Below are positions 41,431 to 52,495 of a stretch of DNA of 64,000 nucleotides, in pieces; within the stretch, counting starts at the first letter, position 1; every line of letters starts with the position of its first letter. Both the position numbers and the translations under genes were made by a program. The stretch lies in the NCBI GenBank assembly GCA_936440205.1, contig OW387138.1:51909526-51973525 (forward strand). The letters are read 5' to 3'. The stretch comes from Lepidonotus clava (taxonomy: Eukaryota > Annelida > Polychaeta > Phyllodocida > Polynoidae). The notes beneath the pieces were generated by a model that worked only from the letters and a program-made list of their open reading frames with translations, searched no databases and had not been told where the DNA came from.

Positions 41431-42614
41431 CAGTTAAACATGATGGCTTAGCTGTTGCTGATCTAGAAACTAAAATCACAGTCTCAAACATTAACTGGAT
41501 AAAGAGACTTTACTGGGACATACATAGTATCCCCAGCTTATTTGTGGAATTTCTTGTTAATCGAGATCTGGATATTTGAACATTTATAGGGACGAAAACT
41601 CAAATTAAAGTACCCAGAGGTACGATCCTTTTTACCAACAAATGTTTCTGGAGTGGCATAACCTTTACAACAAGGCATTGTGTTCTGAGAAAGAAATTAG
41701 GAATGAGATACTATGGAATAAAAGGCTCATCATGAGTAACAAAAAGACGCTTTTTTGGAAACATTCGAAGGAAGCAGGTTTTATTAAGATTCAAGACATT
41801 CTCATCAATGGTAATTTTATGTCGGAAAAACAAATCTCTGAGAAATACGGAATTAAATTTAATTTTTTACAAGCATTACAAATTCGTAGGAGCATACCTG
41901 GATGCTGGCGGGAAGTTATAACAAAAAATGATGTGCAAATAGATGATAATAAGCCCATCCCACATTGCGTATATTCTAGGGTTGGACAAAAAAGCTGTTT
42001 AAGCAATCCTTGTCTCCAGGAGTTGGTGTTAGTGAAATAAGCAAGACTTATGTTTTTCTGTATCCTCAAATATGGCCTAAACATTATGAATTCTTAAATT
42101 CTATTAATTAACAGAATTGCAGGTTTGCCAGCCAATCATAAGACTGTATTTCAGGGCAAAGTAGGGTTGGACATTATAGGCTGGGCGATGGGCTTTAACA
42201 TTGGTTCCTATGGGAAAAATGCCAAAATAGAAAGGTGCATTTTAGAGATTTTAGGAGCAATCTGTCAATAAAATTGCTTTGGTTTATTTTTTATTATCTA
42301 ACCTTCTTCAGATAATAAGTGTGGATGCAATTTTGAATGTATTTCCTGGGAAACATTAATGCTGGTGTAAACTGGGATGGGCTTATTGTCTTTATATTCC
42401 TAACAGAACACCGGAAGCTCTTAATATGCTCAATACGCAGAGCAAAGAATTGTATTGGATTGTGAGGGATCAAGTTTCCCCAAAGCTCAATAGTCAGTTT
42501 CGGTGGTCTAAACTGTTTCCAGAAATAGGGATAATGAATGATGCCTGCACTTCCCTGTACCCTTTTAAAGTTACCAGAGAGACTAACTTGCAATCATTTT
42601 CACTTGCGGGGTGA
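41431..42614 (+). pseudogene. Tx1/L1-type LINE, ORF2 C-terminal part (element K), split by a MITE
   Basis: The plus strand reads HDGLAVADLETKITVSNINW and IKRLYWDI at 41,430-41,510, then in shifted frames NKRLIMSNKKTLFWKHSKEA, GFIKIQDILINGNFMSEKQI and KYGIKFNFLQALQIRRSIPG. The MITE at 41,948-42,387 interrupts it, and it resumes with ELYWIVRDQV and PFKVTRETNLQSF. This is the C-terminal region of an L1/Tx1-clade ORF2. It is broken by frame changes. It may once have belonged with element E (35.0-36.0 kb). Confidence 0.65.
41948..42387. mobile_element. 440-bp MITE with AATAAGCCCATCCCA ends, copy 2
   Basis: Same perfect 15-bp inverted ends and same internal words as the copy at 4,886-5,335. The two copies differ at many positions, so neither is very recent. 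It interrupts LINE element K. No clear target-site duplication is visible on either side. Confidence 0.75.
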
Positions 42615-42930
42615 TTCTCTCAGCGGTCGGGCCGCGGTGGACCGCCTGTGATGGGAGGGTGCATTATGCACTATACATCTAGGGATTACCACATAACAAT
42701 CAAAGTTCAAATGAAAAAAAAGGAATTGTATGGTATCCGTTGATGCTGTTGATGCTGTGGTTTCAGAATACAAAACAATGTGCCATTAATTTATTCTTCT
42801 TTTTTTCTTCTGCTAAAGATAAAAACCATGTTATCATCGTTTCCACTTTAAATTTATTGTTCTTTTGTTTTGTTCCACATAAAATGTTGTTATGATGCCA
42901 TCACTTTTATATTATAGTTATTTTATTTTG
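42615..42930. other. junction and 5' flank of right Polinton
   Basis: Non-coding. A G+C-rich patch at 42,625-42,650, then from about 42,760 A+T-rich sequence that matches the reverse complement of 6,960-7,060 in the left Polinton, including TTGTTCTTTTGTTTTGTTCC. Confidence 0.5.
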
Positions 42931-43440
42931 CCACAGAAAAAAATGCTTTTATGTTACGAAAACTATACGAAAAAGGAATGTTTTCCTTTGAAGTGTTAGT
43001 CAGTTCATTAGCCAGTGACACAATAACACCTACTGTCAATTCTCTAAGAAAAATGGAAAGTGCAAAGGAAATTTCATTTGATCCAAGAGTACAGGGACCT
43101 TTCAAATGTCTTATTGCTTGACCAACTGGATGTGGAAAAACTCAATTAGTATTTGTTGTTAACATTACATACTGCTACAGTCAGATAAAGTTAAATTCAA
43201 CGAAAGTCTTCTTTCACGAGATGAACTTTTACATGGAAAAACTGATTTATCTAAACACACTCTCCTTTTAATAGATGATCTACTGGATAAAGAAGACACA
43301 CCTCTAATAAGGGATCTATTCATAATTATAACACGGCAATGGGGTAGCAGTGCTCGATCTAGACGTCCATATGATGTAAACAACGTTGTAAACTTAGTTT
43401 AAATGCCTCAATCACCATCAAACTTTGTAAATGAAGTTGG
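42931..43440 (+). pseudogene. Polinton packaging ATPase, broken (right copy)
   Basis: Matches the left copy in the Walker A region (PTGCGKTQLVF-like, about 43,120-43,155) and Walker B region (HTLLLIDDLLDKEDTPLIRD, about 43,255-43,320). A pyrimidine-AG stands just before it, as in the left copy. Fossil with several breaks. Confidence 0.75.
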
Positions 43441-43504
43441 CATACTGTACTTAAAAAACAATTTCACCAAAATAAAAAAATTGGTAAGTAAAAATGCATT
43501 TTCT

Positions 43505-44166
43505 AAGCTTTTTTTTAAGTTGCTACCTGCCTGTGCATATATCTTGAACTAGAAAACATGTATCAAGGCACACAAGGATTCCAACCATAAGAGCACTGTA
43601 TTGAGAAATATAGGTCAGGTTGCTATGCGTTGCTAGGGAGTGTTGTTAGGATGCGCCACTGACTGCATTTTAATTAGGACTATCTAGACATTTTTGGCCA
43701 TATCTCTTTTAATATTGAACAAAACTACATAGAGTAAGCAAGAAAGTTGTTTGTAAGACAATTTTCTACACATATGTGCAATTTATCTTAGATTTACATG
43801 TAACTTAAGAAAAGCATAGTTGGATGAAGTGCTGAAAATGTCATGAATATGAGTGCCTAGAACTTATCATAAATGCACTAAGTTACAACTTTCTGTTGTC
43901 CTTTATATTCATTCTCTGGGGTTAATTTACTAATAATATGATATATTCCCAATGTTATAACGTGAATAACGTACATGGGTGGGGTCTCGACCTTCTAATG
44001 AAGAGGGCCTCTCGCCACAGGCCTACAGCCTGCAGCGAGAGGCCCTCACAGGCCCTCATAGGCCACAGGCCACAGGCCACAGGCCTGCTGTGAGAGGCCC
44101 TCACCTAACATGCCTCTAGCCAATCACTAGAAGGCCTCGACCCCACCCCTCCGTGATTTATTCCCT
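43505..44166. repeat. repeat element R3 with foldback end, copy 1
   Basis: A second copy lies inverted at 63,258-63,590. Shared words include AGGTCAGGTTGCTATG, AAAAGAGATATGGCCAAAAA (in reverse) and the end word GGTAGCAAC. The right part (43,968-44,166) is a hairpin of about 200 bp with outer arms GGTGGGGTCTCGACCTTCTA and the near reverse complement at 44,130-44,155, and repeated AGGCCACAGGCC words in the loop. Non-coding. It lies inside the right Polinton and is absent from the left one. Confidence 0.65.
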
Positions 44167-44189
44167 TAAAAAACCTTCCACCAAACCTA

Positions 44190-45620
44190 GAGGATTACTT
44201 TTGCTGGAGAGCCTATCTCATGAAATGGAAAAAGGAACTAGAGAAAGTTCCCTATTCCTATCATAACAGTGTACATAATGTCTATAAGACCTTAGCAAAA
44301 ACACAGAAGCACTTCACAAAATACCTATGACATATTCGGAGACACCCCTATATATGAACCTCATTTGGTCCGCCTTCTCGCGAGTGCAGTGCAACCATCT
44401 ACTATAAAGGAAGCAAACTTACCAAGTCAGAAACAATTCGTGAAGATTGTGAAGAAAATAAATCCCAAAATGAAATATATAAGGAACTATAACATGGAGG
44501 TTTCTGACAGTGAATAGGAGTAAGATGAGGAGGAGATACCTAGGAGAAAAGAGAAGGCACCTCAGCAGGAAGGTCACGGAAAGCACAGTAGAAGTTACAG
44601 AAAGCAACACTTTACATTGTTTATAAAGTGGTCTACAAGACTCTGAAGAAAGAAGTGATTAAACACTTTACTGATCCCAAACAACCTGCAAACTTCACCA
44701 GTGCATGTAAAATAAAGAAACATTATCTAAAAAAAACAAAAAACATCAAGCATATTGTAGACGCACTTGAATCTTTGGATGCTTATACTAAACACAAATC
44801 TTTCAAGAGGCATTTTCCTAGGAGTAAAACCCAGATTTTCGGAATAGATAAAGGATTTCAAATGGATCTTATAGATATGCAACACTTCAAAAAGTATAAT
44901 AAAGGAAACTCATACATAATGGTTGCTATAGACATTGCTTCGGGCAACCTATTAAGAGTTAAAAAGTCACAGATGTGATAGAAGCTTTAAAACTGATGAC
45001 AGTTAAAAGATGACTTAAATACATACAAACACACAAAGGAAAAGAGTTCCTAAACAAAACCTTTCAAGACTACTTGAAAGAGAGAGGCATGTCCTTTTTC
45101 ACTGGTGAAAATGACATGTCAAATGTTCCATAGCCGAAAGGTATAAGGGAACATTACAACAGAAAATGCAACGCTACTTCACTCGCATGAAAACCTACAC
45201 CTACATAGATGTTCTATATGATCTATTTTAATCTTACAATCATATCTTTCACGCCTCAATAGGTAGTCGACTGATAGACGTAAATAAAGATAATGCTAAG
45301 CTATTGTTCTATTATTTGTATGAAAGAGTCACAGATAAAGACTTGAAGAAAAGTAAGAAACCCTTAATAAAAAGTGAAGATAAACCGCAAATTCTGAGAA
45401 AAAAACAACTTTCAACCACGGATATGAACCCAATTTTAGCGAAGAAATATTCACTGTGAAGAAACCAAACTACATTAAAGGAAATGGAATTGAAGATGCC
45501 TTGGATGAAGAAATAAAGGGATGGTTCTACCCTCAAGATGTTCATAAGGTGAAAGTTGCTCAGAGGAAGCGGTACACAGTGGAGAGCATCCTTAAACAGG
45601 TAGTAAAAGAGAAGCACTGA
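44190..45620 (+). pseudogene. Polinton rve-type integrase, broken (right copy)
   Basis: A longer stretch than in the left copy. The N-terminal side (LKKEVIKHFTDPKQPANFTS, HKSFKRHFPRSKTQIFGIDK) is followed by FQMDLIDMQHFKKYNKGNSY and IMVAIDIASG, the first catalytic Asp region. Then come the KGKEFLNKTFQDYLKERGM region and the C-terminal part ending with GWFYPQDVHKVKVAQRKRYT. It integrated the element in the past. Broken fossil with several breaks. Confidence 0.85.
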
Positions 45621-45829
45621 TTGAGTGGAAAGGGTACAGAGAGAAGTTCAACAGTTGGGAACCAGTGAAGAACATACAAAAATGGATGTAACCTGCGCTT
45701 TACCTAGTAACACTTCTGCTAACACTTTTCCAGACAACAATCTCAGCACTTACAGAGTGCTTTTACAGAAGTATATAGTACTACCACCTGACACAGATTG
45801 TGCATTATCCAAAATAACGCTACAAGTCA

Positions 45830-46420
45830 AATGGTACAATGTGCGGAAATATCATTGCAGAAGAACCAAAATCAAAGAAGAAGAAAAATAACTTACCATC
45901 TAATACTGAGGCTGCCCACGGTTCACCTCCTCCTGCTTCCCCTACTCCAGCTGCTTCAAATGCATCACCTCCTACCACCCCTACTGCAGCTGCTTTAATT
46001 GCTCCACCTACCACCTCCTCCTACCCCTAGTTCGGACACTTCTTCAGAGGGCCCTAGTCCTCCTAAGAAACCCAGAGAAGATGTTAGTCCATTACACACA
46101 CCTCCAAAAAGAAGAGTAGAAGGTATAACTCAACTTAAGCGAGAAATAGAGAGTAGGTGGAAAAAATGTGACAGGGATATTTGATTTGGTGACCTATATG
46201 CATGAAAAACTGAGAACAAAGTTAGAGGTAGAAATGGACGGAGTTGAAGAAGTAGAAGAAGATAGTGATGATGAGACAGAGTCCTCTGAAGTACTTGAAG
46301 AAGCTGATGATGATGCTGAAAAAAAATTCCCTCCCACATTGAATTACATCGAATCAATAGCAAAGATATACTTCCCCGGAAAATGATCATACCCTCGTTT
46401 CTCAATGGAAAGTGAATGAG
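45830..46420 (+). pseudogene. acidic Pro/Ser-rich Polinton protein, broken (right copy)
   Basis: Same features as 4,346-5,465: an Ala/Pro/Thr-rich start, PSPPKKPREDVSPLHTPPKR, GITQLKREIESRWKKCD, then EMDGVEEVEEDSDDETESSE, then TLNYIESIAKIYFPGK. The MITE of the left copy is absent here. Function unknown. Fossil. Confidence 0.6.
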
Positions 46421-46559
46421 TGGAAACCAACAAAGTCTTGATCAAATTTCTTAATAAAATAATGAAGAGAAACGTTCCAAAAGTCGTCCAAAAACTGAAA
46501 GCCAAAAAGAAAAAATACTGGAAATGGTCCAGATGATATTTCCTCTTATAACAAATTCA

Positions 46560-46970
46560 CAATGAAAACTCTAATTGATCTCCCCTACCAACACCATGCT
46601 TGTTATACCAGAAAACCTTTCTAACCAACTTGGTTTCGAAGGTAAAATATACATGGGTAGACGTACAAGAGTAAATAAAATAACAGATGTCAACTACAGA
46701 AATCATACAGTGTATGTGAGCTCCTAAAGCAAAACATCTTCAAAGTATGGCTGTCAACAACTACTCTCCCAAGACAATGGACATTTTAAACTTTCCCAAT
46801 TTGTTTTACCATCATTTGCGAACAATGCATTTCAGAGAGGCATCAGTGTACTTAAGAGACAGTGCAGGTCAACCTATACCATTTGAGCAAGAGGAAGTGT
46901 CAGTAGTACTCACCTTTAAGGCTCTCTCCCATCCCTATAGTACATTAGTGTTACAAGGAGAATGGTGAAA
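46560..46970 (+). pseudogene. Polinton penton-like minor capsid protein, broken (right copy)
   Basis: AVNNYSPKTMDILNFPNLFY, FREASVYLRDSAGQPIPFEQ and VVLTFKALSHPYSTLV match the left copy and the family's end segment. Broken fossil. Confidence 0.7.
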
Positions 46971-46976
46971 AATGGT

Positions 46977-47440
46977 AAGTTACAATATGAACGCCTCACC
47001 CTTGTACGCAGTGCCAAGAGGTGAATATGGTCAATATTATTAGTGATCCCAGTTTGGAGGTAGGCAATTACCTGCTTTCGGTGGGGCTAAAAGACAACAT
47101 GACCGCAGAATATTTGGAAGTCTAATAAGATCAGCCCTTCTAATGAAAAAGAAGCTTGGTGTGTCAGCACTTAAAGCAGCGGTCCCCACCATCGTGAGAA
47201 CAGGAAAAGGAGTTTTTGATGATGTGGTTGCAGGGAAAAACATTAAAAAGAGCATTGTAAAACCCTCTAAGAAGACTGGAAAGGAACTCATGGACACTGC
47301 CAGAAGGTACTTAAATACTGACGACTGTGGACCTGCTGCCAAACAACTGTGAGCAACTCAATGTACAAGACGTGCTAGCGGGAAGAAAAAGAGTGTAGGT
47401 AGACTGAAGTCTACATTTTTTCCGTCTACCCTTTTCATCC
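46977..47440 (+). pseudogene. Polinton pVI/pX-like core protein (right copy)
   Basis: SPLYAVPRGEYGQYY, FGGRQLPAFGGAKRQ, KKLGVSALKAAVPTIVRTGK, VFDDVVAGKNIKKSIVKPSK and ARRYLNTDD, then a basic tail. It is uninterrupted by other elements, in contrast to 1,930-3,768. Broken fossil. Confidence 0.65.
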
Positions 47441-47449
47441 CTGTGCCTC

Positions 47450-48560
47450 GACTTGTAGCATAGGGGATTTGGATTTACATGCTCTACCCGCATCACGGAA
47501 AGATACTCTTCGAAGTCAATCCGTTAAAAAAAATCAACAAATAACTCTCTCACTGACACCACATGTTTTGACTTCACTTTCGAACCAAGCAATCTTTACA
47601 CTGACCTCAGTGAAGCTGAACTGTACCTAGAGGATGTAGTACAACAACCACAGGGCGAAGCCCTAACTGTACAGCATGATGCAGCTCCAGTCAATAAATT
47701 GCTACATTCACCTTTCAGCAGCGTGCAGCTTCTCATCAACGGGGAGAAAGTCACTTCAAACAAGGAAGAGTACTCCTACAAGTATTGTCTCATCAAACTC
47801 TTAGCGACAGAGGAGGGTGCCAGGAAGACACACCTCCAAGGATGCCAGAACTGGTACAAGGACACTGCAGGAAAAATGGACACGACGGGTGCTCAGAATG
47901 CAGGTTGGAACTCACGACGAACTGTCCATGTTGGTGGAGGAGTAAAGTCTATGGTGGGGAGACCACCCCTGGATTTGTTTACTCAGTGTAAACTCCTACC
48001 TTCTCATTGCGAGATCACAATCGTGTTCGAACAGTAGCCGCTTAGCTTCTACATGGATGAAGCTGCTAACGAGAACTCTCAGGTCATCATCAAGAAGGCG
48101 GAAATGACCCTACGCCAAGTTCACTTCAGGGACGAGGTGGTGGAGGTACACAATAAAAGTGTACGCGACCTCAAGATGGGACCATTCAACTACCCAATCA
48201 CTAGGAGTAAAGTCACCAAGCACACCCTCACATAAGGCTCATTGGAGTACACGCTCGACACTAAGCAGATCCCCACGGGGTTGATCATAGGCCTGGTCAA
48301 AGAATTGTCCAGCTCGGGGACCAAGACAGAGAACTCATTTAACATCAGGTACTACAAGGTAACAGAAGTAGCGTTGCAGTTCGATGATCAATAGTTCCAT
48401 GTGAAGACGGACTTTACAAACAGAAACGATAGCCAAGTGTTTAGTCAACTCTTCAGAGACACGGGACTCTTGGCCTCGGGGCACGACTGCGATATTCAGT
48501 TACACGACTTCAAGAACGGGTACACTCTCTTTGCCTTCGATCTGACCCCCGACTGAACCC
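47450..48560 (+). pseudogene. Polinton major capsid protein, broken (right copy)
   Basis: NKLLHSPFSSVQLLINGEKV, QNWYKDTAGKMDTTGAQNAG, GGGVKSMVGRPPLDLFTQCK and LLPSHCEITIVFEQ in the first barrel, then AEMTLRQVHFRDEVVEVHNK and later words of the second barrel. It extends further than the left copy, to FKNGYTLFAFDLTPD, the usual C-terminal end of the family. Broken fossil. Confidence 0.85.
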
Positions 48561-48629
48561 CAGAGGAGGCATGTGACAGGGAAAGCTTTCTGTGTCTCTT
48601 AAGTTTGCTGAGGTGCTCGGTCATTTGGT

Positions 48630-49140
48630 TTCAGTGATTATGCTGAGCACTGACGACAACTTGATCCAGTTAACAGCCGACCAACTCCCGGTCACTGACT
48701 ATGCCATGGTGTAGAGGATGGTTCTCAGAACTTCAGAACTCATCAAAATTCTGCGTAACCATCCCCACACAAATAGATACTTCCTTGGAACTTTTCCCTC
48801 TGACAGAATACCCAGAAAACCCCTACCGTTCACTTGTTTCGTTAGCAACAACAAACCAGGTGAACACTGGGTTGCCTTTTGGGTGTCACCCCAAGGTAAC
48901 ACTTAGTATTTTGACTCATATCGTCTACCACTATTAGCTATAAAGCACCTCTATAAAGCATGTTCGTCATAGGTATCTGGGACTACAACAGATAACAACT
49001 CCAAGCACTTGGAACCCCCAACTGTGGAGCACACAGTGTTAGATTTCTGATTGAAACATGTCGCATTCTCAACCCCTACGTCGCACTGTCAGCACTAGGT
49101 ACAGCACCAACAAACCTGGCAGACAAGAAATGCTCAATGA
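48630..49140 (+). pseudogene. Polinton adenain-type cysteine protease, broken (right copy)
   Basis: SELIKILRNHPHTNRYFLGT, then KPGEHWVAFWVSP with the catalytic His as in adenovirus protease (HWLAF type), the FDSYRLP segment, and NCGAHSVRFLIETCRILNPY with the catalytic Cys. It lies after the major capsid gene. In the family it matures virion proteins. Broken fossil. Confidence 0.8.
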
Positions 49141-49161
49141 CATGAACTCAAACCAGCGGGT

Positions 49162-49466
49162 ATGGACCCGACGGAAATCCCTAATCTGGAAATGTTAGAA
49201 ATGTGGTTATCTACAGATGAAAAAGAAAGAGAGACATCAGGGGAGGATGAAGTACTGGACATGCCTAAGAGACATCCCATAACACTAGGATGCATGCCAC
49301 GGGATCCTGAGGACACCAACGACTGTGTGGAGGCCCTTTCCACCAATGTGAACAGACTCATCTAAGTGGTTACCAACCTCCAAAGTGAACTGGAAGAATG
49401 GACAGAATGTTCAGCTCAATCTAGAGGTTGTGGTTTCTCATGCTCCAACAATTCTTTTACCGTTTA
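49162..49466 (+). pseudogene. small coiled-coil Polinton protein (right copy)
   Basis: MDPTEIPNLEMLEMWLSTDE, an acidic stretch, DEVLDMPKRHPITLGCM, VEALSTNVNRL, and an end segment with SRGCGFSCSNNSFTV. It matches 290-607. The conservation of this small protein in both copies supports its being a real gene. Fossil. Confidence 0.6.
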
Positions 49467-49469
49467 AGA

Positions 49470-49885
49470 AAATGAAAAAGACTGACCAAGGCCAATGAAC
49501 TATATTATACTTAGAAAAACTATATTCATCACATTAGACCATATCTATGAAATACCAAGAAAATACAAAAAATACAAAAAAAAACAAAAAAGTTTGTTAT
49601 ATATAACACTTTTTAAAATCTAAAAAAAACTGTATTGTACATAGAAATACATAACCTGCTTTTTACACTTTAATAAATATAAATAACCATATTACGTTCT
49701 TGTGTTTTCTTTATTCAGCACAAAATACTGTATAAACTATATAGAAAAGAAATGATGAAAAAACGAAACGATAAAAAGACAAAAAACATATTCAATTTAT
49801 ATACGATAAATATATATACAAACTATATACCTAAAAAATGAGAAAATAATATATAAAACAATGATTATTCAATTATCATAACCCT
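49470..49885. other. A+T-rich right end of right Polinton
   Basis: Non-coding A+T-rich sequence. 49,650-49,750 is the reverse complement match of the first 120 bases of the window. AATAAA-like words occur at 49,672 and nearby. The true terminal inverted repeat could not be fixed. Confidence 0.45.
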
Positions 49886-51232
49886 TTATTAGTCTATGAA
49901 CCTATTTTCGACCAATTGAGCTAGACTGGGATTATTTTATCTTTAGTTAATTCCAAGGACGTTTCGTTGTTACTGTTCTTATTTATTAGCATCCTATATA
50001 AGTATGCAGAATCGTTGTTAGACTGCGTGATGTATTATCACATATCATTTACATTTTACTTCTCAGAAGATATCAATAAATGTTTGTTGTTTGAAGTTAA
50101 GGGGAGTTCTTCATTATTAATTGTCAAATTAGCCAGCTTCGTTCTTTAGTCCAGTTAGATCTTTAATCTGGCAATTGTTCGTTCTTCAGTGGTAGAGATT
50201 CTAAGTAAAGGGGCTCAGACCTATACAAAGAACACGCACTTGGCAAGAGGTAATTTTATTATATCCATGTAGACATTCTGAAGATACAAGTAAATAGTTC
50301 TTCCATCCATACAATACATGCCATCCATCTCACAATGCTAACAACATCAGTAATGTTCCAACGAGGTATAGGTATGGTTAAGCTTCCCCTCCATAAGGCA
50401 TATACACTTCAGCAACTGTTGAGAGGGTCACGTCCCTTCAACCAGTGTCAGAGACCGTCGGTAGGATCTCCGTTACTTCCAGTACTCCGTCCGTAAGGCT
50501 AAGCCTAAGCTGTCCCAATCCTTACTATCACCTAATCGTAGTGGTTACTACCATCTCCGCACTACCCGTCTTGATCCGTATGTTAGAATATTGCTCCCAT
50601 GTGTTCTGATCGAACTCTATCTTGGTCTGCTCGTCTATCCCAAGTCTCATACCGCTTATATAGCGCCAGCCAAAGGCTTGGTGCTATACACATATACTCT
50701 AACACCTATAACAGTGTTCCCTCTATCTTTCATACTTCCATTCTTACTTACATTAACTAATTCTAATTCTAATTCTACTTAACAGCTATCGTAGATGACA
50801 AGGGCCTTTTCTCCCATAGTGCTCAAGAACTGGTTATTTTTGTACACCGAACTCATAACGCTCCCTAACAGTCTTTCTGTTGCACTAGTATCCCTTTCAC
50901 ACCTGTGCGTACCTGTCGAAGAGAGAACTAACTCAGTTACAGCCCTTTACACCAGAGGGCGTCATCATTCACGACACCTCCTATACACTATATGCAGGCC
51001 ACAGAACAGTGGCGCCGCTTGGCATCCAGCACACGTACCAGCGTCACAGGTTTCACTATGTACCCTTTGCCAGTACTGATGAACTTACAACATTTACTTA
51101 TTAATTTCTAAAGACTATAATAATTCTTTTGCACTGGACTTCAGTGCACAATGCTCATTCATGATTACCTACTGACCTTATTAGTAGTATTTGTTATGCA
51201 TGCCAGCGACTTCAATATACTACTTTTGGTCA
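49885..51232. repeat. repeat R1 (copy 2) split by a 1.25-kb insert related to 30.2-31.9 kb
   Basis: R1 begins ATTAGTCTATGAACCTATTT (49,889) and resumes at 51,161 with CTACTGACCTTATTAGTAG, ending near 51,232. The insert (about 49,914-51,159) is non-coding and ends with a TGCACT/AGTGCA hairpin (51,133-51,151), as does the repeat at 30.2-31.9 kb. It may be the fossil of a long terminal repeat or a non-autonomous retroelement. I could not identify a target duplication. Confidence 0.35.
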
Positions 51233-51234
51233 TG

Positions 51235-52366
51235 CAACGTCAAGTATTCATAGAATTTATACCACCCAATTACGGTTTAATCTGTCATCTTTAGATTTTG
51301 AACCTATTCCAAGATTACCCCTGCACCTTTTGACCGGTATGTTCTTTTGGGTAACTGAAGCTTCTTCATTAAGAACAATTGAATTAAAACATAAACAAGC
51401 AAGATTTGGCGGATTTTATGGGTCAGCTTTTTGACATATTTCTAGCCTTTCATCTTTCGATATGTGATATTTCAAATAGTGGACATAACAGCAGCCCGGG
51501 AAGAAATCCAAGTTTTTTGGGAACTTGTGCCTCTCAAATTGATCAGACACACCTGCCAAAGTAAATTTTCACACAAAAATACTGCATTGTAAGGATGTAA
51601 ATTGTGTGGTTCTTGCACTTGCATAACCATTCTTTTCAGTCTGGCTATAACTATGAAATACTAAAAAAAATTGAACTGAAATTGTAAAGATGAATATGGC
51701 AGGTTTTGACTGATGACACTACCATGATGCTTCATAAAACACTGATACTTCCACCATAGATCAAATTATCCTCATTTACAGAATTATTTGTTATCATTAT
51801 TAAACTTCTTTATTTCTGAAAATAGTACAAACAGAAGTTGTTCGGTTTTCAACTATCATCAACAAAATTAATATCTTTGATCCATAAGTAGTTTACAGAT
51901 ATTAGTGTCAGCACGAACATATAAATACAATGATACTTCTTAGATGAATTTTGGAAGGTTAATGTTAAATCATGTTTCGTTGGTGAACGTATAGAATCCA
52001 GCAACTGAAACTTGAAAGAAAAGGCTGTTTTGAATTATCTAGGTTGAATATTTGTTGGTACTAATTTCTCTATCAATTTTAAGATGGTATTCTAAGAAGA
52101 TTCTACCAATAGCAATGTTCTGAATTGCTTTTATGTCCTGTATTTTACGTATTTGTCCTGCATTGTTTTTATGTCCTGTAGTTTTGTCTATCATGTTGGA
52201 CTATAATGATGTATGTCATGACTGTGAAATTCAATGAAAGTTATTGCTGAAATATATGTTTACTAATGTAGGCTTAGGGGAGGGTGAGAACAGAACCAGG
52301 CTTGAAAATATTAAGGATAGGAATATACAAATTAAATAGGAAGTGTATGAGGACTGCAGAACTTAC
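51235..52366. other. non-coding, probably host intron or intergenic
   Basis: No recognisable gene or repeat. Mixed A+T-rich sequence. If the exon at 52,367-52,495 is real, this stretch is the start of its next intron on the reverse strand. Confidence 0.3.
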
Positions 52367-52495
52367 CCAAATGAGTACACTGTACATGGGGCTTTAGGAT
52401 GATACTTTTCCTCAGTGCAGACATCCCAGCCACCATCGGTCTTTTTTCCTATTCGTGCACTTCTTTCACATTTGACGTGGTTCAACCTCAAATAA
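52367..52495 (-). CDS. single host exon, methyltransferase-like (METTL24-type), partial gene
   Basis: The reverse strand has an acceptor (TTTTATCCTATTTTCAG), a 129-base exon, and a donor (GTAAGT). The exon reads YLRLNHVKCERSARIGKKTD, then GGWDVCTEEKYHPKAPCTVY, then SFG, with phase 1 at the start and phase 2 at the end. The Gly-Gly-Trp-Asp-Val-Cys and Pro-Cys-x-Val-Tyr-Ser-Phe-Gly words are typical of METTL24-like predicted methyltransferases, just before their SAM-binding domain. No other exon was found in the window. This is the only host-like coding sequence I can support. Confidence 0.5.

Larger units (their letters stand above)
42680..49885 (+). mobile_element. Polinton/Maverick fossil, right copy (inverted relative to the left copy)
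   Basis: Reading rightwards: packaging ATPase, integrase, acidic protein, penton-like protein, core protein, major capsid protein, protease, small coiled-coil protein. This is the same block and order as 290-6,990 on the other strand. The polymerase side is absent. The right end is near 49,885, where unclassified repeat R1 begins. A separate repeat element (43,505-44,166) is inserted between ATPase and integrase. It is broken, with many breaks, probably old and of similar age to the left copy. Confidence 0.85.

Noticed and set aside
51005-51025. TGGCGCCGCTTGG as a retroviral-type primer binding site
   Set aside because: Only about seven bases fit, it lies in the middle of the insert and not after a terminal repeat, and no coding retroelement follows.
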